From assembly GCF_000423665.1 (NCBI RefSeq), contig NZ_AUIK01000009.1, positions 124,001-188,000 on the forward strand: a stretch of DNA of 64,000 bases, in the 5' to 3' direction. A model generated the notes under the pieces. That model was not told the DNA's origin and did no database searches. It saw only the letters and a program-made list of their open reading frames with translations. Below, one piece after another: positions 1 to 8,111 of the stretch. Position 1 is the first letter of the stretch. Each line of letters starts with the position of its first letter. The DNA comes from Solirubrobacter soli DSM 22325 (GTDB taxonomy: Bacteria > Actinomycetota > Thermoleophilia > Solirubrobacterales > Solirubrobacteraceae). A program made the position numbers and the translations under genes.

Positions 1-63
1 GTAGCCGGCGTCGCTGAGCCGCTCGAGCGCGTGCTCGGACCACGCTTGCCGGGTGTGAGCCAT
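1..63 (-). CDS. N-terminal fragment of a possible Fur-family regulator
   Basis: The gene starts with ATG at 63 and runs off the left edge, so only 21 residues (MAHTRQAWSEHALERLSDAGY) are visible. That opening resembles the N-terminus of actinobacterial Fur-type metal-responsive repressors (…AxxxLxxAGY). The start shares one base with the stop codon of the IclR gene before it (TGATG), so the two are probably co-transcribed. The fragment is too short for a firm family call. Confidence 0.4.
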   Translation of the reverse strand, partial: MAHTRQAWSEHALERLSDAGY

Positions 64-842
64 CACCGCTGATTGTAGGCGCGTGCGAGGTCCGCCTCGA
101 TGCGCTGGGCGGTCTCGAGCAGCGGCGGCAGCAGCGTCTCCTGCACGTCCTGCGCGCTGACCCGGCTCGCGTGCGCGGAGACGTTGACGGCGGCGATCGT
201 GCGACCGCTCGCGTCGTGCACCGGGGCCGCGATCGAGCGCAGGCCCTCCTCGAGCTCCTGGTCCACGAGCGCCCAGCCCTGCTCGCGCACCCTGTCGAGC
301 TCGGTCGCGAGCGCGTCGGCGTTGTCGATCGCCCGCGGCGTCAACGGCACGATCTCCGCGCGGTCCAGGTAGGCCGCCAGGTCGGGCTCGGGGAGGCCCG
401 CGAGCAGTACGCGGCCCATCGAGGTCGCGTAGGCGGGGAAGCGGGTGCCGACGTTGATCGCCACGCGCATGATCCGGCTCGTGGGCACGCGGCCGACGTA
501 GACGATCTCGTCGCCGTCGAGCACCGAGATCGAGCTCGACTCGCGCAGCTCGGCCGCGAGGCGCTCGAGGTGCGGCTCGGCGACCTCGGGCAGCGTCAGG
601 CTCGACAGGAACGCGTAGCCGAGGTCGAGCACGCGCGGCGTGAGCGCGAACTGCTTGCCGTCGGTGCGGACGTAGCCGAGGTCGACCAGCGTGAGCAGGA
701 ACCGGCGCGCCGCGGCGCGGGTCAGCCCGGTGCTGCGGGCGACGTCGGAGAGCGTGAGCTCGGGGTCGTCGGCGCCGAACGCGCGGATGACCGCGAGGCC
801 GCGTTCGAGCGACTGGACGAAGTGCTCGGCGCGTTCACTCAT
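63..842 (-). CDS. pcaR: IclR-family regulator, PcaR/PobR-like
   Basis: This 259-residue protein has an N-terminal winged helix (residues about 10-70, ERGLAVIRAF…LTLSDVARSTGLTRAAARRFL) and a C-terminal IclR effector domain (about 80-250). The pattern SISVLDGDEIVYVGRVPT and the MGRVLLA segment are typical of the PcaR/PobR/CatR branch, which binds aromatic acids or 3-oxoadipate. It is the distal gene of the pca operon, 7 bases into the end of pcaC, so it probably controls that operon and divergent pobA through the repeats at 6903-6959. The role is inferred from family and position. PcaR could equally be named PcaU. Confidence 0.85.
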   Translation of the reverse strand: MSERAEHFVQSLERGLAVIRAFGADDPELTLSDVARSTGLTRAAARRFLLTLVDLGYVRTDGKQFALTPRVLDLGYAFLSSLTLPEVAEPHLERLAAELRESSSISVLDGDEIVYVGRVPTSRIMRVAINVGTRFPAYATSMGRVLLAGLPEPDLAAYLDRAEIVPLTPRAIDNADALATELDRVREQGWALVDQELEEGLRSIAAPVHDASGRTIAAVNVSAHASRVSAQDVQETLLPPLLETAQRIEADLARAYNQR

Positions 843-1200
843 CCAAGGTCTTCTGCGCGATCGCCATCGCGCTGTTGGCCGCGGGCACGCCCGCGTACAC
901 GGCGGTGTGCATGATCACCTCGCGGATCTCCTCCGGCGTCAGCCCGTTGGTGATCGCGGCGCGGACGTGCATCGGGAGCTCGTTCTCGGCGCGCAGGGCG
1001 GTCAGGATGGCGAGCGTGATGCAGGAGCGCGTCCTACGGTCCAGCCCGTCGCGCGTCCAGACCTCGCCCCAGGCGCTGCGGGTGATCATCTCCTGGAACG
1101 GGCGGCTGAAGTCGGTGGCGCTCGCGGTCGCGCGGTCGACGTGCGCGTCCCCGAGCACCTCGCGGCGCACCTTCATGCCGGCCTCGTAGCGGGGGTCCAT
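835..1200 (-). CDS. pcaC: 4-carboxymuconolactone decarboxylase
   Basis: This 121-residue protein has the AhpD-like all-helical fold expected for PcaC, which converts 4-carboxymuconolactone to 3-oxoadipate enol-lactone with loss of CO2. The family pattern is clear: DRRTRSCITLAILTALRAENEL near residues 54-75 and GLTPEEIREVIMHTAVYAGVPAANSA near 86-111. The length matches free-standing PcaC; in many actinobacteria it is fused to PcaD (PcaL), but here the two are separate. The ATG at 1200 abuts the pcaD stop, and the 3' end overlaps the IclR gene by 8 bases. Confidence 0.93.
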   Translation of the reverse strand: MDPRYEAGMKVRREVLGDAHVDRATASATDFSRPFQEMITRSAWGEVWTRDGLDRRTRSCITLAILTALRAENELPMHVRAAITNGLTPEEIREVIMHTAVYAGVPAANSAMAIAQKTLDE

Positions 1201-1952
1201 CACGCCTCCAGGTGCTCGAGCATGAGCCGGGTCACCTCGTCCGGCCGCTCGATGTTGATCAGGTGGGCGCCGTCGAGGACCTCCAGGCGTGCGCCGACGA
1301 TCGCGTTCGCGATCACGGCGGCGTGCTCGGCGGGCGGCGTCGCCGGGTCGTGCGCGCCCGCGATGACGAGCGTGGGCGCGCGGATCTGCCCGAGGTTGGT
1401 GGTCAGGTCCATCTGCTCGATGATCGAGCAGGCGCTGGCGTACCCGTCGTCGTCGATGTCGACGAACATGTCGCGGATCCACTCCACGTCGTGTTGCGCG
1501 CGGTAGTCCTCGGTCAGCCAGCGGCCGAGCGTGGCGTCGACGATCGCCTGCGTGCCCTCCGCGCGCACGGTCTTCGCCCGGTCGACCCACATCTGTCTCG
1601 GGCCCATCTTCGGCGACGTGCACATCAGGATCAGCCGGTCCACCCGCACCGGCGCGGCGATGCCGAGCCACATCCCGGTCATCCCGCCCAGGCTCAGCCC
1701 GGCGAAGTGCGTCTTCTCGATGCCGAGATGGTTGAGCAGGTCGATCACGTCGCCGCCGGCGTCGTCGATCGAGAACGGGCCGCGCGGCGTGTCCGAGCCG
1801 CCGTGGCCGCGGGTGTCGTAGCGGATCACGCGGAAGCGCTCGGACAGCGCGTCGATCTGCGGGTCCCACATCCGGTGGGTGGTGCCGAGCGAGTTCGAGA
1901 GGACGAGCGGCGGCGCGTCCTCGGATCCGGTGATGACGTGGTGGGGAATCAA
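1200..1952 (-). CDS. pcaD: 3-oxoadipate enol-lactonase
   Basis: This 250-residue alpha/beta hydrolase hydrolyses 3-oxoadipate enol-lactone to 3-oxoadipate. Nucleophile elbow GLSLGG (Ser near residue 90), oxyanion strand VLSNSLGTTHRMWD and the C-terminal GAHLINIERPD histidine are visible. I start it at TTG 1952, which overlaps the pcaB stop (TTGA) and has GGAG five bases upstream. The frame is open further upstream, but that part lies inside pcaB and is Arg-rich shadow translation. It is not fused to pcaC. Confidence 0.92.
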   Translation of the reverse strand: MIPHHVITGSEDAPPLVLSNSLGTTHRMWDPQIDALSERFRVIRYDTRGHGGSDTPRGPFSIDDAGGDVIDLLNHLGIEKTHFAGLSLGGMTGMWLGIAAPVRVDRLILMCTSPKMGPRQMWVDRAKTVRAEGTQAIVDATLGRWLTEDYRAQHDVEWIRDMFVDIDDDGYASACSIIEQMDLTTNLGQIRAPTLVIAGAHDPATPPAEHAAVIANAIVGARLEVLDGAHLINIERPDEVTRLMLEHLEA

Positions 1953-3049
1953 CGGTGCTCCAATGCCTTGTCGACGAGCTGTGCGGCGGCGCCGACGTCG
2001 AGGTCGTCGCCGAGGTTCGCGCGCATCCGGGCGGCGTCCACCTCGAGGCCGGCCAGCGACTCGCGCAGCCACGCGGCGCCGCTGCCGACGGCGCGCAGGA
2101 GGTCGACCAGCGGCCGCCACTCGCTGTGCCAGGCACCGGCCGCGCGCTCGTGCTCCTGCACCATCGCGGCCAGCAGCGTGGCGACGTACCCCGGCGCCTG
2201 CTGGACGCAGCCGAGGGCGCTGATCGCCGCGATCGGGTTGTGCTTGTGAGGCATGCTGCTCGAGCCGCCTCCGCGGGCCTCGCGGACTTCACCGACCTCG
2301 GTCTGGGCGAGCAGCGTGATGTCCCGCGCGGGCTTGCCGATCGCGCCTGCCCCGACCCCGAGCGCGCCTGCCAGCTCGCCGATATGGCCGCGGCGGGTGT
2401 GCCACGGGATGGTCGGCGCGTCGAGTCCGAGCTCGCGCGCCAGGCGCGCGGTGAGCGCGGGGTCGCCGGTCCCCACGGGTCCCCCGAGCTGCACGTTGAG
2501 TGGGACGCGGCCGATGTCGTCGGCGGCCTCGTCGAGGCCGAGCATCCAGCCGGCGGCCTTGAGGCCGAAGGTCGTGGCGCGCGCGGCCTGCAGGAGCGTG
2601 CGGCCCATGATCGGCGTGTCGCGGTGCTGCTCGGCCAGGTTGGCGGCGGCGTCGGCGGCGGCGTGCAGGTCGTGCCGCAACGGGCCGAGCGCGCGCTTGG
2701 TCACGAGCATCGCCGCGGTGTCGACCGCGTCCTGGCTCGTCGCGCCGAGGTGCACGGGGGCGTCGGTGAGCTCTTTGAGTCGCTTGACCACGGCGCCCGC
2801 CGGGTTGCCGATGTCCGCCGCTCCCGCCCCGATCGCCCCGATGTCGAAGCGGTCGAGTTGGCAGACGGTCTGGATCTCGTTCGCCGCCTCGGCCGTGATC
2901 ACGCCCATGTGCGCCTGCGCGCGGGCGAGCGCGGCCTCGAACTCGAGCAGCGCGAGCAGCCAGGCGCGGCCGTCGACGAGCGGCGCGACGCCGCCTTTGG
3001 AGAGGACGCCGGAGAAGACGTCGTCAGAGCTTGAAGAAGACGGTCTCAC
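1949..3049 (-). CDS. pcaB: 3-carboxy-cis,cis-muconate cycloisomerase
   Basis: This 366-residue member of the fumarase/aspartase superfamily lactonises 3-carboxymuconate to 4-carboxymuconolactone. The superfamily signature GGSSSMPHKHNPIAA lies near residues 261-275, with TSQDAVDTA near 104-112. It is shorter than proteobacterial PcaB (about 450 residues), lacking the last part of the C-terminal domain, as in other short actinobacterial forms. The chosen start is GTG 3049, 26 bases inside pcaG and preceded by an AAGGCGAGG stretch. Confidence 0.9.
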   Translation of the reverse strand: MRPSSSSSDDVFSGVLSKGGVAPLVDGRAWLLALLEFEAALARAQAHMGVITAEAANEIQTVCQLDRFDIGAIGAGAADIGNPAGAVVKRLKELTDAPVHLGATSQDAVDTAAMLVTKRALGPLRHDLHAAADAAANLAEQHRDTPIMGRTLLQAARATTFGLKAAGWMLGLDEAADDIGRVPLNVQLGGPVGTGDPALTARLARELGLDAPTIPWHTRRGHIGELAGALGVGAGAIGKPARDITLLAQTEVGEVREARGGGSSSMPHKHNPIAAISALGCVQQAPGYVATLLAAMVQEHERAAGAWHSEWRPLVDLLRAVGSGAAWLRESLAGLEVDAARMRANLGDDLDVGAAAQLVDKALEHR

Positions 3050-3527
3050 CCTCGCCTTGGACGTGGACGTCGAAGCGGTAGCCGTCGGTGGTCGGGCGCG
3101 CGATCAGCGTGTCGCGGCGCTCCTCGGGGACGCTCTCGAGGACGGGATCGCCCGTGTTGTCCTCGTCGGCGAAGTAGATGCGGGTGACGCAGCGGTTGAG
3201 CATGCCGCGGGCGAACACGCTCACGTCGATGTGCCGCGCCTGGCCGTCGCCGAGCAGGCCCGGCTTGAGCGTGAAGATCTCGTAGGCGCCGTCGTCGTCG
3301 GTCGGGCAGCGGCCGAAGCCGCGGAAACCCGGGTCGCCGAACTCGCCCTGGGCGTTCGCCTGCCAGGTCTCGATCAGCGCGTCGGGGATCGGGACGCCGT
3401 CGCCGTCATTGACGGTGCCGAAGATGCGGATGCGGCCTTCGGTGCCGTCGGGCACCACGTGCGGGCCGTCCGGCCACGGCAGACCGATCGCGAGGTACGG
3501 GCCGACGGTCTGCGACGGCGTCGTCAC
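3024..3527 (-). CDS. pcaG: Protocatechuate 3,4-dioxygenase alpha subunit
   Basis: This 167-residue intradiol dioxygenase-fold subunit partners PcaH in ortho cleavage of protocatechuate to 3-carboxy-cis,cis-muconate. It begins TTPSQTVGPYLAIGL, a typical PcaG opening, and carries DALIETWQANAQGEF and FGRCPTDDDGAYEIFTLKPG. The iron-binding Tyr/His set is absent, as expected for the alpha subunit. GTG 3527 overlaps the pcaH stop (GTGA), indicating coupled translation for a 1:1 complex. The longer open frame upstream is pcaH in another frame. Confidence 0.93.
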   Translation of the reverse strand: MTTPSQTVGPYLAIGLPWPDGPHVVPDGTEGRIRIFGTVNDGDGVPIPDALIETWQANAQGEFGDPGFRGFGRCPTDDDGAYEIFTLKPGLLGDGQARHIDVSVFARGMLNRCVTRIYFADEDNTGDPVLESVPEERRDTLIARPTTDGYRFDVHVQGEGETVFFKL

Positions 3528-4207
3528 GCGTGCGGCTCCTCCGTGGGCGTGGCCTGTTCCCCGCGCAGGACGATGTCCCAGCGGAAGGCGATCGCCCACT
3601 GCTCCTCGGTCGATTCGTAGTCGAACGCGCTGATCATCCGCTTGGCCGCCTCCGGATCGCGGTCGGCGACGGAGTTGTACATGGGATCCTGGAAGAACAG
3701 CGGGTCGTCGGGGAAGTACATCTGCGTGACGAGCCGCTGGGTGAACGCCCGCCCGAACAGGCTGAAGTGGATGTGGGCGGGTCGCCAGGCGTTCGCGTGG
3801 TTGCCCCACGGGTAGGCGCCGGGGCGGATCGTGACGAAGCGGAAATAGCCCTTGTCGTCCGTCAGGCAACGGCCGGCGCCCGTGAAGTTCGGGTCGATCG
3901 GAGACGGCCAGTTGTCCCAGCGGTGCCGGTAGCGGCCGCCGGCGTTGGCCTGCCAGATCTCCACCAGCGTGTTCGGGACGGCGCGTCCGTCGTCCTCCTT
4001 GACGTGACCGTGGACGATGATCCGCTGGCCGATCGGCTCGCCCTCGTGCTGGCGGGTGAGGTCGTGGTCGAGTTCGCCCAGACGATCCTCGCCGAGCACT
4101 GGCGCGGTCAGCTCCGTCATGCGCTCGGGCAGGATGATCAGCGGCTGCTTCGGGTGGCGCAGGCGCGTGGACTTGTAGGGCGGGTAGTCGAGCGGCGGAA
4201 CGGTCAC
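3524..4207 (-). CDS. pcaH: Protocatechuate 3,4-dioxygenase beta subunit
   Basis: This 227-residue catalytic subunit carries the Fe(III) centre. The expected ligands are visible: Tyr in GGRYRHRWDNW, Tyr in RPGAYPWGNH and the two His of RPAHIHFSLFG. The N-terminus (PPYKSTRLRHPKQPLI) is characteristic of PcaH. GTG 4207 overlaps the thiolase stop. Together with pcaG downstream this makes the complete ring-cleaving enzyme. Confidence 0.95.
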   Translation of the reverse strand: MTVPPLDYPPYKSTRLRHPKQPLIILPERMTELTAPVLGEDRLGELDHDLTRQHEGEPIGQRIIVHGHVKEDDGRAVPNTLVEIWQANAGGRYRHRWDNWPSPIDPNFTGAGRCLTDDKGYFRFVTIRPGAYPWGNHANAWRPAHIHFSLFGRAFTQRLVTQMYFPDDPLFFQDPMYNSVADRDPEAAKRMISAFDYESTEEQWAIAFRWDIVLRGEQATPTEEPHA

Positions 4208-5379
4208 ACGGCCTCCAGGACGATCGCGAGACCCTGACCGACGCCGATGCAGATGGCCGCGACCCCGTACTTCCAGTTGTTCGCTTGCAGCGTGTAAGCC
4301 AGCGTGCCCAGGATGCGGCCGCCGGATGCGCCGAGTGGGTGGCCGATGGCGATCGCGCCGCCGTTGACGTTCACGCGGTCGGGGTCGATCGGCCAGCTGT
4401 TCACGCACGCGAGCGACTGCGCGGCGAAGGCCTCGTTGAGCTCGACGGCGTCGACGTCGTCCCAGGTGATCCCGGCTCTCGCGATGGCCTTGTTCGCCGC
4501 CTCGACGGGGCCGATGCCGAAGATGTCCGGGTCGACGGCGAAGGTGCCGCGGCCGGCGATGCGGGCGATCGGATCCTTCTTCGCTTTGGCGGCACCGGCC
4601 TCGCTCGCGACCAGGAGCGCGGACGCGCCGTCGTTGAGCGGGGAGGCGTTGCCCGCCGTGACGGTCCCGTCCTTGACGAACGCGGGCTTGAGCTTGGCGA
4701 GCTTCTCGAGGCTCGTGTCGGCGCGGATGCCCTCGTCGCGGAACAGCTCCGTCTCCGCCACCGCGATCACGTGCTCGTCGTAGAAGCCGGCCTTCCAGGC
4801 GGCGTCGGCGCGCAGGTGGCTCTTGAGCGCGAACTCGTCCTGCGCCTCGCGGGAGACGTTGTGGATGCCGGCGAGCTTCTCGGTGCTCTCGCCGAGCGAG
4901 ATCGTCCACTGCGGCGGCATGTCCGGGTTGACCATCCGCCAGCCGAGGGTGGTGCTGAACAGCTCGCTGTTGCCCGCGGGGAAGGCGCGCTCCGGCTTCT
5001 GCAGCACCCACGGGGCGCGGCTCATCGACTCGACGCCGCCGACGAGGACGACGTCGGCGTCCCCGGTTTCGATCTGCCGGGAGGCGAGCATCGCCGCGTC
5101 GAGGCTCGAGCCGCAGAGGCGGTTGACCGTGTTGGCGGGGATGCTGGTCGGCAGGCCGGCGAGCAGGACGGCCATCCGGCCGACGTTGCGGTTGTCCTCG
5201 CCCGCGCCGTTGGCGTTGCCGAAGGCGACGTCGTCGATCTGCTGCGGGTCGAGGTCGGGCGCTCGGGAGAGCAACGCCTCGATGACGTGTGCGCCGAGGT
5301 CGTCCGGACGGACCTTGGCCAGGCCGCCGCCGAAGCGGCCGAAGGGGGTGCGGACGGCATCAAGGATGTAGGCGCTCAT
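4204..5379 (-). CDS. pcaF: 3-oxoadipyl-CoA thiolase
   Basis: This 391-residue thiolase splits 3-oxoadipyl-CoA into succinyl-CoA and acetyl-CoA. The acylated cysteine is in NRLCGSSLDA (near residue 90), the catalytic His in AIGHPLGASGGR and the second Cys in AAICIGVGQG near the C-terminus. Its position between CoA-transferase and dioxygenase genes identifies the substrate better than sequence alone, since fatty-acid thiolases look similar. ATG 5379 overlaps the pcaJ stop (ATGA). Confidence 0.93.
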   Translation of the reverse strand: MSAYILDAVRTPFGRFGGGLAKVRPDDLGAHVIEALLSRAPDLDPQQIDDVAFGNANGAGEDNRNVGRMAVLLAGLPTSIPANTVNRLCGSSLDAAMLASRQIETGDADVVLVGGVESMSRAPWVLQKPERAFPAGNSELFSTTLGWRMVNPDMPPQWTISLGESTEKLAGIHNVSREAQDEFALKSHLRADAAWKAGFYDEHVIAVAETELFRDEGIRADTSLEKLAKLKPAFVKDGTVTAGNASPLNDGASALLVASEAGAAKAKKDPIARIAGRGTFAVDPDIFGIGPVEAANKAIARAGITWDDVDAVELNEAFAAQSLACVNSWPIDPDRVNVNGGAIAIGHPLGASGGRILGTLAYTLQANNWKYGVAAICIGVGQGLAIVLEAV

Positions 5380-6119
5380 GCGTTGACCAGCTCTCGAAGG
5401 GCGTGCAGTTCGTCTTGGGTGGGCGGCTCGGTCGTCTTCAGGTCCGCGGCGATCTTGAGGTCCCAGCCCGTGGCGTCCTGCGCTTGTTGGGCGGTGATGC
5501 CGCTGTGCAGGTGGGTGAGCGTCAATTCTCGCGTCTCGGGGTCGGGCTCGAGGATGCCGAGGTCGGTGATGACCTTGGTCGGCCCCTTGCCTCTGAGCCC
5601 GAGGCGCTCGCGCGCGCCGGGGCCGTCGCCGTAGCCGACGCTCGTGATGAAGTCGACCTTCTCGACGAAGGCTCGCTTGGATTGCCGGACGATGACGATC
5701 ACCTCGCCGCACGATGCGGCGATCTCGGGCGCGCCGCCCGCGCCGGGGAGCCGGACCTTCGGGTTCTCGTAGGCGCCGATCGCGGTCGTGTTGATGTTCG
5801 CGAACCGGTCGATCTGCGCCGCCCCGAGGAAGCCGACGTCGATCCGGCCGGGTTGGACCCAGTAGTTGAAGATCTCGGGGACGCCGACGACGGCGTCGGC
5901 GGTCTCGCCCAGCATGCCGTCGCCGATCGAGAGCGGGAGGCGGGGCGGCTTGGCGCCGATCGCGCCCGCCTCATAGACGAGCACGAGGTCGGGGTTGCTC
6001 GTCCGTCGCGCGAGGTTCGCGCCGGTGCTCGGCAGACCGATCCCGACGAAGCACGCGTTGACGCCGTCGAGTGCGCGGGCCGCGGCGATGGACATCATCT
6101 CGTCGGCTTCGTACGTCAT
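5376..6119 (-). CDS. pcaJ: 3-oxoadipate CoA-transferase subunit B
   Basis: This 247-residue class I CoA-transferase beta subunit is of the CatJ/glutaconate-CoA-transferase type rather than the succinyl-CoA:3-ketoacid type. It has GIGLPSTGANLA near the N-terminus, a candidate catalytic Glu in LVYEAGAIGAKP (near residue 50) and FLGAAQIDRFANINTT. With PcaI it moves CoA from succinyl-CoA to 3-oxoadipate. ATG 6119 overlaps the pcaI stop (ATGA). Confidence 0.92.
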   Translation of the reverse strand: MTYEADEMMSIAAARALDGVNACFVGIGLPSTGANLARRTSNPDLVLVYEAGAIGAKPPRLPLSIGDGMLGETADAVVGVPEIFNYWVQPGRIDVGFLGAAQIDRFANINTTAIGAYENPKVRLPGAGGAPEIAASCGEVIVIVRQSKRAFVEKVDFITSVGYGDGPGARERLGLRGKGPTKVITDLGILEPDPETRELTLTHLHSGITAQQAQDATGWDLKIAADLKTTEPPTQDELHALRELVNA

Positions 6120-6910
6120 AGCTGCTCCAGCCAGGTGTCGAACTGCTGCCTGTCCCGCGAGATGGCGTCCCAGGCCTTGTAGGCCTCGTTGTCGCGGTCG
6201 TAGTAGTCCTGCGCGTAGGACGGTCTGGCGCCGCCGGGGACGTGGGCGACCCGCGTGACGACCCAGCGCGGGAGGACGACGCCGTTCGGCCTCGGTTGGA
6301 GCTCGTCGACGATCTCCTCCACCGTGACGAGCGAGCGCTTGGCGCCGAGCACGGTCTCCTTCTGCACGCCCACCTGGCCCCAGAGCTGGACGTTGCCCTG
6401 CTTGTCCGCCTGCTGCGCGTGGATGATGCCGACGTCGAGGTCGAGCGCGGGGACCGCGGTGAGCTGCTCGCCGGTGAAGGGGCAGGTGATCGGCTTGATC
6501 GTGTCCGTGTGCTCGGGGAGCGACGTGCCGTTGTAGCCGCGCATCACGGCGAACGGGAGGTTGCTGGCCGCCGCCACGTACCGGTTCGCCATCCCCGCGT
6601 GGCTGTGCTCCTCGATCTCGAGCTCGTGCGTTTGGACCGCCTCCCTGAAGCGGTGCAGCGAGCCCACGCCCGGGTTCCCGCCCCAGGAGAAGATCAGCTT
6701 GCGTGCGCACCCGGCGCCGATCAGCTGGTCGTAGACGATGTCCGGCGTCATGCGCACCAGCGTCAGCTCGCGCTTGCGCTGGCGGATGATCTCCTGCCCG
6801 GCGGCGACCGGGATCAGGTGGGTGAAGCCCTCCAGCGCCACGGTGTCCCCGTCGTTGACCAGGTCTCGGACGGCGTCGGCGAGGGACGTGATCTCAGCTT
6901 GTGTTCGCAT
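6116..6910 (-). CDS. pcaI: 3-oxoadipate CoA-transferase subunit A
   Basis: This 264-residue CoA-transferase alpha subunit is close to CatI in pattern (DGDTVALEGFTHLIPVAAGQEIIRQ, IFSWGGNPGVGSLHRFR, EEHSHAGMANRY). It is the first gene of the pca operon. The start codon at 6910 sits inside one of the inverted repeats shared with pobA, so regulator binding there could block both transcription and translation start. Confidence 0.93.
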   Translation of the reverse strand: MRTQAEITSLADAVRDLVNDGDTVALEGFTHLIPVAAGQEIIRQRKRELTLVRMTPDIVYDQLIGAGCARKLIFSWGGNPGVGSLHRFREAVQTHELEIEEHSHAGMANRYVAAASNLPFAVMRGYNGTSLPEHTDTIKPITCPFTGEQLTAVPALDLDVGIIHAQQADKQGNVQLWGQVGVQKETVLGAKRSLVTVEEIVDELQPRPNGVVLPRWVVTRVAHVPGGARPSYAQDYYDRDNEAYKAWDAISRDRQQFDTWLEQL

Positions 6911-6959
6911 AGTGAACGGAGGTTCGTAAAGCGAACGGTATCAGGTATTGTTCGGTTCG
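6903..6959. promoter_or_regulatory. Repeat-rich pcaI-pobA divergent control region
   Basis: Two 15-base inverted repeats of one design lie 19 bases apart centre to centre: GTTCG-CATAG-TGAAC (6903-6917, one mismatch) and GTTCG-TAAAG-CGAAC (6922-6936, perfect). Two more GTTCG units follow at 6950-6959, next to the pobA start. Operators of repeated GTTCG-type half sites are known for IclR-family PcaU/PobR regulators. Assignment to the IclR gene at 63-842 is inference. Confidence 0.7.
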
Positions 6960-8111
6960 ATGCGTACCCAGGTGGCGATCGTGGGAGGCGGCCCGGCCGG
7001 CCTGATGCTCGGCCGGCTGCTCGAGCTGCGCGGGATCGAGAGCGTCGTGATCGAGCGGCGCGACCGCGCGTACGTGGAGCAGCGGGTGCGGGCGGGCGTG
7101 CTCGAGCAGGCGACGATGGATCTGATGGACGAGGTCGGCCTCGGCGCGCGCATGCACGCTGAGGGGCTCGTCCACGAGGGCGTCGAGCTGCGCTTCGACG
7201 GCGTGGGGCACCGGATCGCGTTGAGCGAGTTGACCGGCGGGCGAGCGATCACGATCTACGGGCAGCAGGAGGTCGTCAAGGACCTGATCGGGGCGCGTCT
7301 GGAGTCCGGGCTCCCTTTGTTGTTCGAGGTCTCGGACGTGTCGGTCGATCCGGCGGGGACGGTTCGGTTCACGCACGACGACGTCGCGCACGTGTTGGAG
7401 GCCGACGTGATCGCCGGCTGCGACGGCTTCCACGGCGTCTGCCGGCCGACGATCGCTTCGGCCCTGACGGTGTACGAGCGCGAGTACCCGTTCGGCTGGC
7501 TCGGGATCCTCGCCCACTGCGAGCCGTCGTCGGAGGAGTTGATCTACGCGCACCACGAGCGCGGGTTCGCCTTGGCGTCGATGCGCTCCCACGAGGTCAC
7601 GCGCATGTACCTGCAGTGCGCGCCGGACGAGGACGCTTCCGCTTGGTCTGACCAGGAGATCTGGAACGAGCTCGACCGCCGCTTCGGCATGTCGGTCAAC
7701 CGCGGCGACGTCTTCGAGAAGGGCGTGACCCCGATGCGCTCGTTCGTCGTGGAGCCGATGCAGCACGACAAGCTGTACCTGGCCGGCGACGCCGCCCACA
7801 TCGTCCCGCCGACCGGCGCCAAGGGCCTGAACACGGCGATGGCCGACGTCTACCTGCTCGCCCACGCGATCGAGGCGTTCTATGCCGGCTCCTCGGCCGG
7901 CCTCGACGCGTACTCGTCGCGCGCGTTGGAGCGTGTCTGGCGCGTCCAGCATTTCTCCTGGTGGATGACCTCGATGCTCCACCGCTTCACGGGCGACGAC
8001 GACTTCCAGATGAAGCTCCAGCACTCCCAACTCCTCTACACCGCCCGCTCCCGCGCCCAGGCCACGGCGCTGGCCGAGAACTACGTGGGCATGCCGTTCA
8101 TCAGCTCCTGA
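6960..8111 (+). CDS. pobA: 4-hydroxybenzoate 3-monooxygenase
   Basis: This 383-residue FAD flavoprotein hydroxylates 4-hydroxybenzoate to protocatechuate, feeding the divergent pca operon. The FAD dinucleotide motif VAIVGGGPAGLMLG is at residues 5-18, the DG motif AGCDGFHGVCRP near 157-168 and GDAAHIVPPTGAKGLNTA near 275-292. ATG 6960 gives the normal N-terminus; a TTG at 6948 is also in frame. Its 3' end overlaps the convergent DUF559 gene by 31 bases. Confidence 0.95.
   Translation: MRTQVAIVGGGPAGLMLGRLLELRGIESVVIERRDRAYVEQRVRAGVLEQATMDLMDEVGLGARMHAEGLVHEGVELRFDGVGHRIALSELTGGRAITIYGQQEVVKDLIGARLESGLPLLFEVSDVSVDPAGTVRFTHDDVAHVLEADVIAGCDGFHGVCRPTIASALTVYEREYPFGWLGILAHCEPSSEELIYAHHERGFALASMRSHEVTRMYLQCAPDEDASAWSDQEIWNELDRRFGMSVNRGDVFEKGVTPMRSFVVEPMQHDKLYLAGDAAHIVPPTGAKGLNTAMADVYLLAHAIEAFYAGSSAGLDAYSSRALERVWRVQHFSWWMTSMLHRFTGDDDFQMKLQHSQLLYTARSRAQATALAENYVGMPFISS

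Noticed and set aside
1949..3049. PcaB as a truncated pseudogene
   Set aside because: It is shorter than the proteobacterial enzyme but has the full signature and an intact frame, and the operon is otherwise complete; short forms are known in actinobacteria.
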